Positions 21,138 through 33,200 of a DNA stretch of 64,000 bases are shown piece after piece. Every line of letters starts with the position of its first letter. Position 1 is the first letter of the stretch. Source of the stretch: Hygrocybe punicea (taxonomy: Eukaryota > Basidiomycota > Agaricomycetes > Agaricales > Hygrophoraceae). The translations under genes were made by a program, and so were the position numbers. The stretch lies in NCBI GenBank assembly GCA_963556145.1, contig OY744471.1, positions 5,139,590-5,203,589 of the forward strand, given 5' to 3'. Under the pieces are notes generated by a model. It was not told where the DNA came from and did no database searches. It worked only from the letters and a program-made list of their open reading frames with translations.

Positions 21138-23100
21138 ATGTCACCCCCACTCACCGTCCTCCCTAGCGCCCTCCCTCAACTCTCCCGGGCCCTGTCCCTC
21201 CTCGGTACCTCCCCGTCTGTCTCCTCCACCTTCTCTGACATCTCCGTATTGTCTCTCCCCTCTATCCCCTCACCGTGCATATCGCTCGGCCCTCCTCCAG
21301 CATCCCGAGCACGCCCTCAAGCAAGACGTCTGCATTTTTTGGAAGCCCCTTTAGTACCCGCCCCCCTTCGCCAGCGCCCCCACCCAATCATCATCACTAC
21401 AAATCCTCCTCCCTCGACTCTGTACCCACCCACCAAGATCCTGCGTCTCTCACAATCCCAACACGTCTCCCAGCTCTCTGTCGCCTTTTCCCCTCGCGCT
21501 ACCTCACCGATCTCGCCATCGACGTCCCCACCGATCTCCATCAACATAAACGTGACTTCCTCGACCTTGACACTGAACACCTCCTCATCTCGTCCCCTAT
21601 CTCGTTTGACGCAGAGTCCCCCCCCTGCCCACCGTCCCTGGTCCCCTCTCTTTCGTCTTCTCCGTCTTCCACTTCCACCTCCGCCTCCCTACCACCTCCA
21701 CCACCCATAGACCCTGTATATTATCCAGAGAACCCGGACTCTGCTCTCGTCCCCGGATCTATTCTTTCCTCTCACACCCCCGGCAGTCGGCCCGCCCCAC
21801 ATCACTCTCATACTCGTGCGTACTCTTGGCCAGGGCGCGTTCAGCAGTGTCTGGCTCGCCGACGACGCGCGTAGGGGCATATCCAAAAGGTGCTCACATT
21901 GCTGGCACGACTCCAGTCGTGGAGGCCCTCCGGGGACTTGGCATCACCAAGTCCGCCGAATCCGGTTCGGATCTTCGCAGGGTGGATGTAGGGGTGGGCT
22001 CACGGCTTGTCGCGGTCAAGACAATGCCTAGGGCACGCGAGCAAGATCGTGACCGCAACAGCGACCGCACGCGCGTCGGGTTCGTCAGGGAGGTGGAGGT
22101 CCTCCGGGTGCGCACCTTTTTTCTTTGAATTTTTTAATACTCGTGTTATATCCAATGGGATTACTAATGGCTGACAGCGCTGCAGCACATCGCACATCCG
22201 GCACTCCTTGGTGCGTTCTCGACGTCGACCCACCACGTCCTCGTGCTCCCCCACCTCGTTGGTGGAGACCTCCTCACTCTCGTCAACAACGATGGTGCGT
22301 GCGGTGCCCTGAGCGAGAGCACGCTCCAGCGTATGTGGTGCGAGCTCTGTAGTGCCGTTGCATGGATGCACAGCGTCGGGCTCGTGCACCGCGACATCAA
22401 GCTTGAAAGTGAGCATATCTTGTTTCCACCATCACATTCACCCTCTTAATATTTTTTCTCTGCACACGCAGATATCCTCCTCGTTGCCCCCCTAGACCCG
22501 CTGCCCCCATCCTCACGCATATTGACGCAGCTAGGCAATTTTGGACTGGCGCGTTTCGTGGATCCCCGTGCGCCTCGCCTACGCACCCGCTGTGGCAGCG
22601 AGGCCTACACCACTCCAGAGCTCGTCACGGCTGGCCGCGGATACGATGCACGTGCAACGGACGCTTGGGCGTGTGGCGTCGTGCTGTTCGCGGTTTGTGT
22701 ACGGCGATTGCCATTTGGGGATGGCGTAGACGCAGATGCAGGCGAAGGAACGGGGATCCGTGGGGAGCCAGGTTCGTTGGGGCGGCAGGGATATGGGTAT
22801 AGTGAGGCGCAAAGAGCAGAGGGGGAGATGATGGAGGGGAAGGGTGGGTGGGCAGAGAGGAGGCGGATTGCGCGGGGAGAGTATGAGTGGCCGTCTGTGC
22901 TAGTGCTGGGGAGGGGGTGGCGAGACAGAACAGGTGGCAACCGGAGAGCAGGGGAGCCGGAATGGGGAGCCGGAATGGGCACAGGGGACGGGGAGTGCAG
23001 ATTTAGTTTTAATCTAAATGCGGCAGCGTTTAGGCCAATGACGCCTGGTCAATTTAAATGTTGGCCCATCCCTTTGGATCAGTTACTTCCTTGCTGGTGA
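21138..23100 (+). pseudogene. Ser/Thr protein kinase relic (NFG, frameshifts)
   Basis: A Ser/Pro-rich N-terminus starts at 21138, shifts frame near 21300, and shifts again near 21800 into GQGAFSSVWLADD, the glycine-rich loop. Another shift near 21860 gives VAVKTM with the loop-binding lysine, then FVREVEVLR. An intron (about 22109-22189) leads to HIAHPALLGAF, and HRDIKLE joins across 22410-22471 to NILL, an intact catalytic loop. The metal-binding DFG reads NFG (GNFGLARF). GSEAYTTPEL and DAWACGVVLFA are the APE and F-helix motifs. The frame then passes into FSFNLNAAAF and unrelated sequence at about 23010, so the C-lobe end is lost. Three frameshifts plus NFG mark it as non-functional. It most resembles a fungal kinase family with a long Ser/Pro-rich N-terminus; the exact family is not determined. 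Confidence 0.75.
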
Positions 23101-23960
23101 ATTAAAATACATTGTACTCACAGTAACTTCAGCAAATGCTGAAGTGAGTTGACATGCAGAAATTAAGCCAAGGGATCATTTATTGTACCTCAAAACATCT
23201 TCCACAACCTTGAAATAAGAAGCAAGAGCAGGATGAAGAGAGAATAGAAAAAAAATAAGACACTGTCAGGGAGGGTCAACTATCCGTTTAGAGAAACGGA
23301 CATGAGAACATACAGCTTAATTTCCCGTTTCAAACGGTAGATTTCCCGTTTCAAATGCGCTTCGCGCCTTTCCGCCGCCTTTCGCCACTGTTTCTCTTGC
23401 CCCGCCTCGGACTGGTCGTCTGGTAGCCGGCCGATCGCTATGAATCCGTCAGTATGGTTTCATTCCGGGGTAATGGGACTCGGACTTACTGATATTAAAT
23501 TGATCACCTCTGAAGTCATTCAGGGTGCAGGCGTTCATCTGGATATGTTGAGCGTGGTTGAATGACATAGGACAAGATAGAAATGGTTGGAATACTGAGT
23601 AGGCGAGAAACTACTAGAAACAGCGCGGATCTGACGAAGGTAGTAATGTCTTAGTCTGATGGGGGAAAAGAAAGAAAAAATCGGAGTTAACTTTAAATCA
23701 GTAATAGTGCGACTGACAACAAACTCACAAAACTCACTCGCTCGTGCCTCTTCGGACACTACCCGACCCCTCGACGATCATCCACGGCAATCCAAAGAGT
23801 ACGCTCTATCCTGCGCGACATTGAAACGGTGAACTTGGCTTCATCATGATGAAGCTTGAGGCCAAGGCCTTGAGCTAGATCTAGAGCTTGGGCTTGAGCT
23901 TGAAGCGCTTCCAGCTTGCCACGGCCGAAAGCAAATTTCCTTAGTTGAGTCATACCATAG
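23101..23960. other. No supported gene
   Basis: Contains a short palindrome CCGTTTAGAGAAACGG (23284) and a doubled ATTTCCCGTTTCAAA phrase (about 23321 and 23341). No coding region could be identified. Confidence 0.4.
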
Positions 23961-25240
23961 CGTTGAAGACCATCACTGCCGAGCTACCGCCAGATGGGAA
24001 GATTGCTGCGACGGCGTGCGCCAAGTTAACACCCAAACTTCTTGCACAAGTATCCAATGTATGTATTGTTTCCACCACGTTCGGCAGTCCTCAACTAATA
24101 TAACACCATTACAGCCAGATACCCCACCTGAAACACTGATTGAAACCCTCTCTATTCTGTCCATCCTAATCAGCCGATTCCCCTCCAACCTATCCAGCAC
24201 CACTTTAAACCCACAACCACTAACCGTTCTAGCTCCTTTGTTGGCCCACCAACGTCCGGTTGTTCGAAAACGCGCCATCATCACCCTCGCGCAGTTCATC
24301 CCAACATCTCAACCCGAGCTATTTGGGGGACTTCTGAAATCCTTTGTGTACCCCTTTCTTACCACTTCGGCAAGTGTAGAAAAGCAACGCACAACTTCGC
24401 AGCTCGTGGCGGCTGTGGCGAGACATTCAGCGTTGCAAATTGCGCCTGTACTGGGAGATATCGTTCCGGGGATTTTGAAAGCAGTTCAAAAAGATGACGA
24501 GCTCCGAGAGAGTGGACTTCAGGCAAATTTGTGTTCATCAAGGCAAGTCATCGTACTGACGTGAAGATATGGCAGGCTCTGGAAGCACTCGTACTTCGGT
24601 GCCCTGCCGAGATCACTCTCTTCCTCAACTCAATCGTGCTGGTTGGGAATCAGTTCATTAAACATGATCCGGTAAGTTCTTGGCACGACAATCGATGTTT
24701 TCATTCCTGTTGACCATCGTAACAACAGAATTATGCTGGTGATGAGGGAGACGAAGACGAAGACATGGCTGACGCCGAAGGCGATGATGACGACGACGAC
24801 GCAGGGCTCGATGGGTGAGTGTAATATATATCTCAATTACATTTTGCCTCTGAAACATGGTCTTGGATCAGGTACTCTGACGACGAAGACACTTCTTACA
24901 AAATACGCCGGTCAGCCACCAAATTGCTGGCGGCCATTGTGAGCACGCGCCCAGAACTTCTTGTGTCGATATACAAGGAAGTGTCACCTGTCCTCATCTC
25001 CCGCTTTGGTGATCGCGAAGAGACAGTCCGCCTTGAAGTTTGGGCAACCTATGTCGTGCTTCTCAACCAGACAGCCGTCTATAGCGGCCATCCTCAAGCC
25101 AAGGATGCCGATTCCAATATCCGCGGAAAGAGGAAACGTGATAATGAGACTATGGATGTCGAAGAGTCTCCTTACACGCTTTTGCGGAGCCAGGTGCCTT
25201 CACTATCCAAGGCACTTCTAAGTCAATTCAAGTCTGTAGA
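23961..25240 (+). pseudogene. Partial CAND1 (TIP120) gene copy
   Basis: Five exons can be placed: 23961-24058, 24115-24522, 24576-24671, 24729-24814 and 24872 to about 25240. They read ALKTITAELPPDGK, ETLIETLSILSILI, HQRPVVRKRAIITLAQF, ELFGGLLKSFVYPFL, RCPAEITLFLNSI, an acidic DEDEDMADAEG stretch and YKIRRSATKLLAAI. These match the HEAT-repeat scaffold CAND1, which exchanges substrate receptors on cullin-RING ligases. Normal CAND1 is about 1,200 aa; here only roughly residues 110-470 are present. The left end coincides with a splice acceptor and the right end runs into unrelated sequence after LLSQFKSVE. The intron after 24522 has a GC donor (GCAAAT). All exons are open, so it is a recent partial duplicate. 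Confidence 0.85.
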
Positions 25241-25660
25241 AAAAAAAGTTAGACCCATAGACGTCTTATTAAACGCATGTCCAGTCGGAGTTTCACTCCA
25301 AGCGCCAACATCACAAGTTCCAGGCCTCAACACACACCAATACGGCTGCAACGAGATAGCCTTGATGTCCCGGCGCACCATCCGGTACCGTAAGTCGTGC
25401 AACCGCGGAAGCGCGCTAGCAATGTTACGCACGCGACCACTGGGGGGCGTCACCCCGTCCAGAAAACCTCAGCGGAGCTGGCGGCGCGAGGCCAGACGAT
25501 CGAATCGAGGTTCTCTGGAGAAGATTATTCGGTCCAAAGCAATTGTTCGCCTGCATCGACAAGGCGAGATTTTTAATTATGTGACAAAATTTTCAGCAGA
25601 CGAAACACGGTCTTACCGCCAAGAACAAGTTGCGTCTGTGATGAGATGATGTTTACGAGA
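25241..25660 (+). other. Non-homologous extension of the CAND1 frame
   Basis: The frame remains open to 25649, but the sequence no longer resembles CAND1 and is rich in Arg and Ser. It marks the breakpoint of the duplicated segment. Confidence 0.4.
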
Positions 25661-25663
25661 GGA

Positions 25664-26850
25664 TCAAAGGTGTATGACTGGAAGTTGATATCCACCAAAA
25701 TCGGCTAAAATGAGTTCGTGGGAGGGAAATGGATTAAGGGAAAGGCAATATTTGGGGACATGTACGGCAGCGGTATCGTCAGTCCGGTATGGAGTGAATC
25801 CTGTGAGTTGGGCGGCCGGTGAAGAACTGCTGGCTCTCCGTTCCAGGTCGTAGAAGACGAGGGCCAGAAGATGGCCGTCAATGATGAATTCCTGTGTTAT
25901 AGTGGTCTGCAAAGCTAATTAATAGACACGTGGATCAGTATACGGCGAGCATGTGGAAAACATCTGTGGTGTATGCGTACTTGCATCAAGCCATCGACTC
26001 CTGCTGAGAGACGATTCTGTGTGAAGGAACCTTCGCCATATCGCCATAGATATACTAGACGCGACTAGTTGAAGAGTTTCGGCCTCCTCGGAGATGCGAG
26101 CCTTTCCAACATAGACCCGGTAACGCACTTGGCTGAAGAAGGCCATGGGGCATTGAAAGTGACGGAACCATGAAAACCATGGAGTGTGGGCAGGCTATGA
26201 ATATCGTCAATTGATGGGAGGGATAGTTTAATTTGAATGGTGATCGGTGAGAGTGAACGGAGAGATGTGGCTCTCAAGGCGTCGAATGACAAGTTGTATG
26301 ATGACATTCCCTCAGCCCAAAGGCACAGGCTGGATATTTTGTTTGTTGTTGGGGATGTAGGTGACGGAAAAACACTACTTCGCCTCGCGGAAGGAGCCTG
26401 ATCGAAGAAACGTGCTCGGTTCACGGGAGTTTCCAGTTTGCGACCTGCGATGACCCAGAAGATGCACCGCGACTCACTGGCGGATAGGAATTGGCTTCAC
26501 ATTCCATGTTGAAAAACGTCACAGCAGATGTAGAAGCTGTGTTGGACATCTCGGTGTTCGAAAGTAAAGGTTGATGAGGGCGAGCTGCGTGATACAGGCG
26601 ATGACGAGAGCACCACGCTCCCGATTTCGTTGTTTGAAGGTAAGGGTGAGTGGCGGTGAGGTGATTCGATAGAGAATGGTGCTGTGGAATATGAATCGAA
26701 GATAGCACTGCATGGCTGCAAGGGAGGGTGCGAAGGACTCTCGAACTTGAAGTCGCCGGAAGAAAATCCTGGGGATGGGGGTGAAGGAGAAAGACGGGGA
26801 ACCGGGTCCACCGGCATCGCCATCGGGAGGGATCAATGCACCAGATTCGC
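25664..26850 (-). pseudogene. Relic of an unidentified gene
   Basis: Minus-strand blocks appear to belong together. They are a Ser/Pro-rich part (26823-26497), LSLPSIDDIHSLPTLHGFHG with SVTFNAPWPSSAKCVT (26424-26100), RVYVGKARISEEAETLQLV with SSLSRSRWLDAS (to about 25980), and after an intron TTITQEFIIDGHLLALVFYD with LTGFTPYRTDD (to about 25750). Frame changes lie between the blocks. The composition is clearly protein-like and suggests a Ser/Pro-rich regulator, but I cannot name the family. Confidence 0.45.
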
Positions 26851-27109
26851 ACAGGTCTTCTGCCTTTACGGTGGCTAACAAACCACTTTCGAGGAAAAGC
26901 TCTTCGCCTCCTGTTACCAAATGGAACTCTGCATATATTGCTGCGGAAAATAGAAACAGGAGAAAAAAACCATACCTCTGACCAAGTTTTGAATGGATCA
27001 CAGCTATTATTAGTATCAGAGGTAAGTCATGACATCTCGTTAGTCAGTAAATAATTTACCTGGTTGGGCTATTTCCCAGCCACCTCCGCAGTCCTATTGA
27101 TACACGTCT

Positions 27110-28720
27110 AAACCGGACTACCGCATTTCAAAAGTTCATGTGTTCGTGAACCAAGCAGAAATAGTTGGAGGGCGCAAGAATAATCCGGAAGTTCTTTGCG
27201 ACCACGGCAGCGGCACTGTTGGATGAGATCCAAACCCAAAGCGTCCAGCGTGGAATTTTGGTCCCGAAAATTTGGCAACACGAACATGACAGTGTTCTTA
27301 TCCAAAGTCACTTTGTGATTTAAAACAATTTCTAACAACAATGTTGTGAGCAAACAGGACATCGTGTCAGCACTAACCGACCTTCCCACACAACAGGCGT
27401 CTTCCCCACCGCCAAAAGTGCATGATGCGTCCCCTGCGTGAAAACATCCAACGCTTCCTCCAGCGTCTGTCCACTTCGCTTCAATTCTGCCTGTGTCTCG
27501 TTGTCGTTCGCATAACAGTTCGTGTTCCATTCATCGCCACGCTGAAAATTTTGATGGCAGAGTCTTCGCCACGACAGAGATGAGCGAAGCAGTGAAGTTG
27601 GCCACTCCGGGGGATGCAATGCGCAGTTGGCCAGCAGGAGGTTCATTGGCGGAGTTACACGCGATATATTCCGGGTGTGAGGCGGAAATAGCTGCAGTAT
27701 GACCTGGGGTGTCTATCTCCTGCATGTTATTTGATGGTACATACAGCCTGCGTATTGGGGCGGGGAAAGCCCACCATTAGGAAGTCAATGCCTCGCTACA
27801 GAGGGAGTCTGGTCAGGGTACACTCTACGTGAGGGGAGGGTCGTGCTCACGGCACCGGCATATACGACAATATCTTGCACGTCGCCGGGGGTGTACACCT
27901 CGTTCGACGAATATGCCCCAGTTCGGGAAACTCGGCAATAGAGAGGGGAAAGCTTTGGCTGTCTGATGTGCCAACAGAACATGTTGATCTGTCGAAGAGC
28001 GTGGTTAAGACGAACAACCATATCGAGAGGCGGAGCGGGCCTTGACATAACTCATAGCATCTAGGGTTCGTTGTATGTCGGGTATAGGGAAACTATGATG
28101 ATGTAGATGTCGTGCATGGGTTGAGATTATGAGGAAATAAAACGAAGGAAGCTTACAAGTGTCGTGCTGCATCGAGCATAAAACCCCGATAGGGCTGTGC
28201 AAATCAATCAAGAGTCATAAATCTACACTAAACTTGAGAAAATGGCGTGCAAATGCAGGGTTATCCGAGGTTTTAACGGGACTCTCGAGGTGTAAATATC
28301 GCCCCCCGTGTAATACCAAAGCTGGGCAAATGTGGTCAAGCCACGCAAAAGACCTGGAGTCAAAGGCGCGGTCAGAGAGGCGGCTGAGCCATCGCTGGAT
28401 ATAATCAGCGAGTGTGTCTCCACCCCGTTGGATATTGCTCCGCACGGGAGTCCTACCAACAATCGAAATATTCAGCGATGATAAGAACTTCGCCCCATCA
28501 ATGGCATGTGGTCTGATGCTCCCTGGCCAACGATAAGATGTTGTGCGAGGTACAACTTGTTCGCAGGACGGCGTCTGTCAAATCCTGTGGTGAATTTGCA
28601 ATGTCGACTGTGATGGTGAAATTGGGTGATGGTTTCAATCTCCCTGCCAACCTCAGAAATGCAAAGAACGCCCAGCCAGCGACAGGCCAAGGCGAAGAAC
28701 AGGGAGCCGCACACTTGGTG
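27110..28720 (-). pseudogene. GH20 beta-N-acetylhexosaminidase relic
   Basis: Minus-strand pieces follow GH20 order. NFTITVDIANSPQDL and HLIVGQGASD come from the N-terminal domain, followed by LLRGLTTFAQLWYYTGGDIY. Next are IQRTLDAMSYVK, NEVYTPGDVQDIVVYA, EIDTPGHTAAISASHPE, GDEWNTNCYAND and LALGKTPVVW-like sequence (here LLAVGKTPVVWE), then VTLDKNTVMFV. The Asp-Glu catalytic pair survives as RGDE, where GH20 normally has GGDE. The pieces lie in different frames with damaged junctions, and the end of the barrel is missing. An intact enzyme would release terminal GlcNAc from chitin oligomers (EC 3.2.1.52). This copy is inactive. Confidence 0.8.
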
Positions 28721-28739
28721 ACACGGTCTTCCAGACAAT

Positions 28740-29338
28740 GATCCGCAGCACGGACCAGACTCCAGAAGTGGAAATCAACGATGAGTCTACATCGCAGCTT
28801 GTCGTGTACTCCAACGCAACTCCCGAGCTGGACCCGTTCTGCGCAAACGCCACAACATACTATACACCGTAGACAATGATCCCCGCCACGCCACCACGCC
28901 GAGGCTGCGAAGCACTTCAAGAAGAGGTCACGAGAGGATGACCTGATTGTTACTTGCGCAAGCAACTGGCTCTGCAGAGTGAGTTGTGCACGCAGTACGA
29001 GGTGGACTCGCGTGCGCGTGACGAGCTCGTTGAGGTGCTCGGGAAGCAGGTAGATGTCGCGGAACGGGAGATGGAGAAGCGATGCAATGTATTAAAAGGC
29101 TGGGAGAAGGAGAAGGGGGGGAGCTGGAGCGCGCATGTAAGCACCTTGAGGAGGTAGATCAAAGTCGGCAGGAGAGTATGGCGCGGAGTGTCATGGACAA
29201 GGCCAGTGGGGAGGTCTTGCGGATGCTGCATCGGCTGATTGCGGGGCTCGAGCGAGAGAAGAAGGATGCCGAGAGACGAGAGGAGGGGCTGAGGGAGGAG
29301 GGAGGGACGGTGGAGGCTTTGGTGAAGGAAAAGACCTA
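28740..29338 (+). pseudogene. Coiled-coil protein fragment
   Basis: Two frames share one coiled-coil protein. LRKQLALQSELCTQYEVDSR and DELVEVLGKQVDVAEREMEK (from 28955) shift near 29105 into ELERACKHLEEVDQSRQES, EVLRMLHRLIAGLEREKKD and VEALVKEKT, then a stop at 29338. The frame change lies in a G-rich run (GAAGGGGGGGAGC). Heptad-like Leu/Glu/Arg pattern throughout. The parent could be a long cytoskeletal or motor-tail type protein, but that is a guess. Confidence 0.5.
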
Positions 29339-30289
29339 ACCAGTAGCACGATGCCGTTGTTCTTGTCTTCGCACGTCCGTTCTCATGGCCCTGCTTGTTG
29401 CTGTCGCCGTTCTGTACGCCCGCGCCCATTGCACGATGTGCACTTATCGTCGCCCCAGAGGGACGTTACTGCGCGGATATTGGCTCTGAACGGGTGCATA
29501 AGCCATGGTTTAATCTGTATATTTTATCATCACACCTGAAAGCCCGGGCGTGGGTGCACCACCGCCTTGGTGTTGTCTTCGTCCTCTTCATGGTCTCCTG
29601 TTGGTACCCACTCCACGTCGGCGTTCTCGTCGTCGTCGTCGTAGGCATGTTGGTTTTTTCGTAGTTCGTCGCCGGCGTCGTTGATGCGGTCTAGTGAGCT
29701 AGCAGCGGGGAAGTCGGGCTGGGATCTACTGACCGGCTTTCATAGGTCCTTCCTTCCTTCACTCTGCTTGCCTCCCTCTCGCTTCCTCGCTGTCATCATC
29801 ATCCTTGTTGTTTACCGCTGCTGTTGTCGTCTGGGCCCGTTTCTGGCAAGTTGTTCTTTCAGATAATGAGTAGTGGTTTTCAAAGTACACAGAAACTTAC
29901 CTCACGAACGAATGGGACGTCTATGAAGTAGAATACACAGTAAAATTAGAAAGAATCCAAACCTACCTACCCACGATTGGAACCCGTGTAAATCCGTACA
30001 CAGGTACGGTGTAGAGGTGTGGCCGCAAAAGTCCGAACCGTACCCCAAGCTGTGGGTAACAACCCATGAATCTTAGTCAAACAAGAGGAACTTATCCAGA
30101 TACTATACACCAACTATACACCAACCATACACTGAACAACGAATCAATGTAGCAACGAAAACACATGACATATCCATTGTCTTCTCAATAAGTTCAATAT
30201 CATAAGCATGGAATGAGCTTAACATACGTCAATGACACTCCTTGAATGTTTTCAAACAGCAGTTAACACATCAATAAATCTGCCGCTGA
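29339..30289. other. No gene seen
   Basis: Tail of the Plavaka element or flanking DNA. I looked for CACTA-type termini between 29850 and 30290 and found none that pair with sequence beyond 34531. A short repeat CTATACACCAAC occurs near 30105-30130. Confidence 0.4.
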
Positions 30290-33200
30290 TCATTCATATA
30301 AGTCAAGATCTTGCGAATCACCATACATCTCGTCCACTGCCATTAGTTCTAATTCATCGCCGTGGGCTTCCTCATTTGAGCCTTCGCTATCACCTGAGCT
30401 GTCGGAACCACTTCTGGAAGAATTATCCGACTCATCTGGGTGTTCTTTGTTGTGAATCTCTGTGTGGACTCCTTCGGAAACATTTGGTGACCAGTCATCC
30501 CCAGCATCATCACTCTCGTCGTCAATAACGTCTTCGGCATCGCTGGCACGTAAGCCTACAATGGTATCTTCACCTTGACTGTAGACATGTCCTGGTGCCA
30601 GACCCCAGTGGTAGCGCATGACCATGTCCCGATCCACAAAGCTACCGTCGAGTTAATTATAAATCGAGGACAGACATTTGTAATCACCCACCGACCCACG
30701 AAGTACTGGTGCCAGTCCTTCGAATCCTGAGCACATTCCGAAATCCCCACACCATCCGCATGTCGCATGCCCGCAGAAAAAGATGGAAGTAAGTGACATC
30801 CACGTAAAACATCTTTAGGGTCAACGAAACCAAATGCGTCTTCTCCGCTCATGGGGGGAAATTTGAGACGATCAAGTCGCCGTTGGACCCAGCCAGCCTG
30901 TACCGGCATATCATCTACGTTCACAAACCATCTTACCCACAGGAACTCGATGCGTCGAGCACGGTAATCTACCATGCCAGGTCCAGTATAGATAACGTTG
31001 GCATGATAAATGCCGAGAACGCGAGCATACAGATATTGGTGGCGTAATGTGCCTTCTGCAGAGAGGAGCAAAATGTCGCGATGATCTGTGTTTGGGTTGA
31101 TCGTATCCTGAGCGCGTCGTATGTCGTATGTGGTGTAGTTAAGCCGCATAATGTTGTGTCGGTAAATACGGTCGCCTTTGAAATGGATGCCATCAAGTTC
31201 AGCAGTGCCATCATTCCGAGAGCCCATGGATGCAATGATATCGTCGTTGATTGGCATCTCACTATTCAACACGACTTTTATACGAGGCAAGATATGCCTT
31301 TTCAGTTTCGACCAGAAGTCCTGTCAGAAGATTAGCTGTGTGGAACCTTCCTTGGCGTTGAAGCCTACCTTTACAGCTGGATCTCCGGTGTGTAGCCGTA
31401 AAAAAGAACCGATGTGCTCTGGATTATTCTCAGCAGCACCAATATGGTGGTGAGCTTCAGGACTGTCTGCTACAAATTCCTTTTGCTTAGCTCCGGAGAG
31501 TTCGGACATCTTTCGTTGACGAATAAGTCTGATGCGTGTCCGCTGATGCGTGTCCGCCGACGCTCAATTTGAGTTAATTGTCGGACAAATTTCTTCTTAC
31601 TTGTCCTGCAGTACCAAGATTTAGGTTTTCGATGCTCCAGTTCTCCCTGTGAACAGAATATATTCATCAATAAATAGCAATAGTAGCTTGAAACCCACAA
31701 TTTGTGAAGTATACGAATCTGTAGTGCCAACTGTTTGGATAGTAGTGACATAATCTCCGGAAGAGTGAGCTTTGTAAGTCTGCAAGCTGAAGACTTTCCG
31801 TTTTCGTTGGTTTGTATTCTTTTGGTCACCACCCGCTGGCGTCGATGAGCTAACTTTCGGCTCCTTCTTTGCTTGACGACGCTTTCTGGCATCCATCTCG
31901 CGTTTCAATTCATACGTGCTGTAAGCAGAACAGGTCTCCGATTGGAAAGCGCGAAGCTGTTTCCCTAGGGCTGTGGTTTCCTTGTCCAGGATATCCAGCG
32001 TATCATCAGTATGCATCCGCAATTTGGCTAGCCCATGCCAGTGAGCGAAAGTGAACAAGAGTTTGAGGATTCTCCCGTTATGTGGTTCTGGCAATAAGCC
32101 ATCGAAAACCGGAATAATGCACTAACAATCTTTAGCCTTTAATGTTGTTGATACCGGAAGAAACAATACCTACTTGCAAAAAATCTTCGTAATTCCTTGC
32201 AGCCATTTTCTTCAGTTCGGACGTATTAGAGGTAAATCGTCTGATTGTGTCTCTCCCAAAAGTGGGAATAAGTCGGAACCTGAAAATTTTACAAGATATC
32301 CAGTGTACAAGGACAACAACACACCGGTGATCCAATTCGTGCAATAAGTTTTCATCGACACACTCCAGGATTCGAAGCAAGTGAATGAAGAGGCATTTCC
32401 ACACTCCGAGTTCAATTTCGTGCATTAGATCGATCACGAATAGTAAGAAATAATTAAAACCGAAACGGGCAAGCCGCTTGGAAAAGGCGTTCTGCGAAAC
32501 GCACAGTCAATGTTAAGTCATCTCATCCGATCTCCGACGAATGACGTACAGAGGCGGGAACAAATGAATTAGGTTTGAGCATTCGCTCTACGGGTGCGCT
32601 GTCAACGGCAAAATTATGCTGATAAATGGCCCGTCGGGCCTGAGATACCAAGTTCCTATGGCGGCGATCGTCGACACGAGCTAGCTTCACCCTATTGTTC
32701 CTGTCCCTTTTAGTGCCTACTAGATGAACATTTGATAATGGAATTGTGCAACGCGGACATGGACATCCTCCCAAGTTGCGGATGCTAGCTAAAAGGATCC
32801 TGCAGGACAACGGTGTGAGCCAAGCTAGAAGCGACTTGCGAACAAACGACATTCACTTTTCAGGATAGTCCGCCGAATAAGTAAAAATCCGAGGATAGAA
32901 TCTGCGTACAACCCCATCACAGCACTCGATCACGATGCCATGTTCATAGGCATGTATAAAATCATCATCAAGGAGAATCTCCCATTGGGCATGAACACAT
33001 TCACGGTGACAGTGTGCCATAAACTCCGGTTTGAGTTTCTTTTTGCCACTGTATTTGCTTGCAAAATCTTTGAATGCATCTGGTAGCTAAACTCAGTCGT
33101 TAGTGCGAGACCTGCGAGAATGAGATATGGAAGGCATACCCTCTCAAAGTAGGCGACATGTTCGCATAGATTAGACGACGGCTTACACCGTCGATACTTC

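Noticed and set aside
25664..26850. TEA/ATTS transcription factor as identity of this relic
   Set aside because: No TEA DNA-binding domain is visible and the remembered C-terminal motifs do not match well enough.
29395..29664. Frame with a hydrophobic end resembling a membrane segment
   Set aside because: The Val run comes from a GTC repeat; no start context or neighbouring exon supports it.
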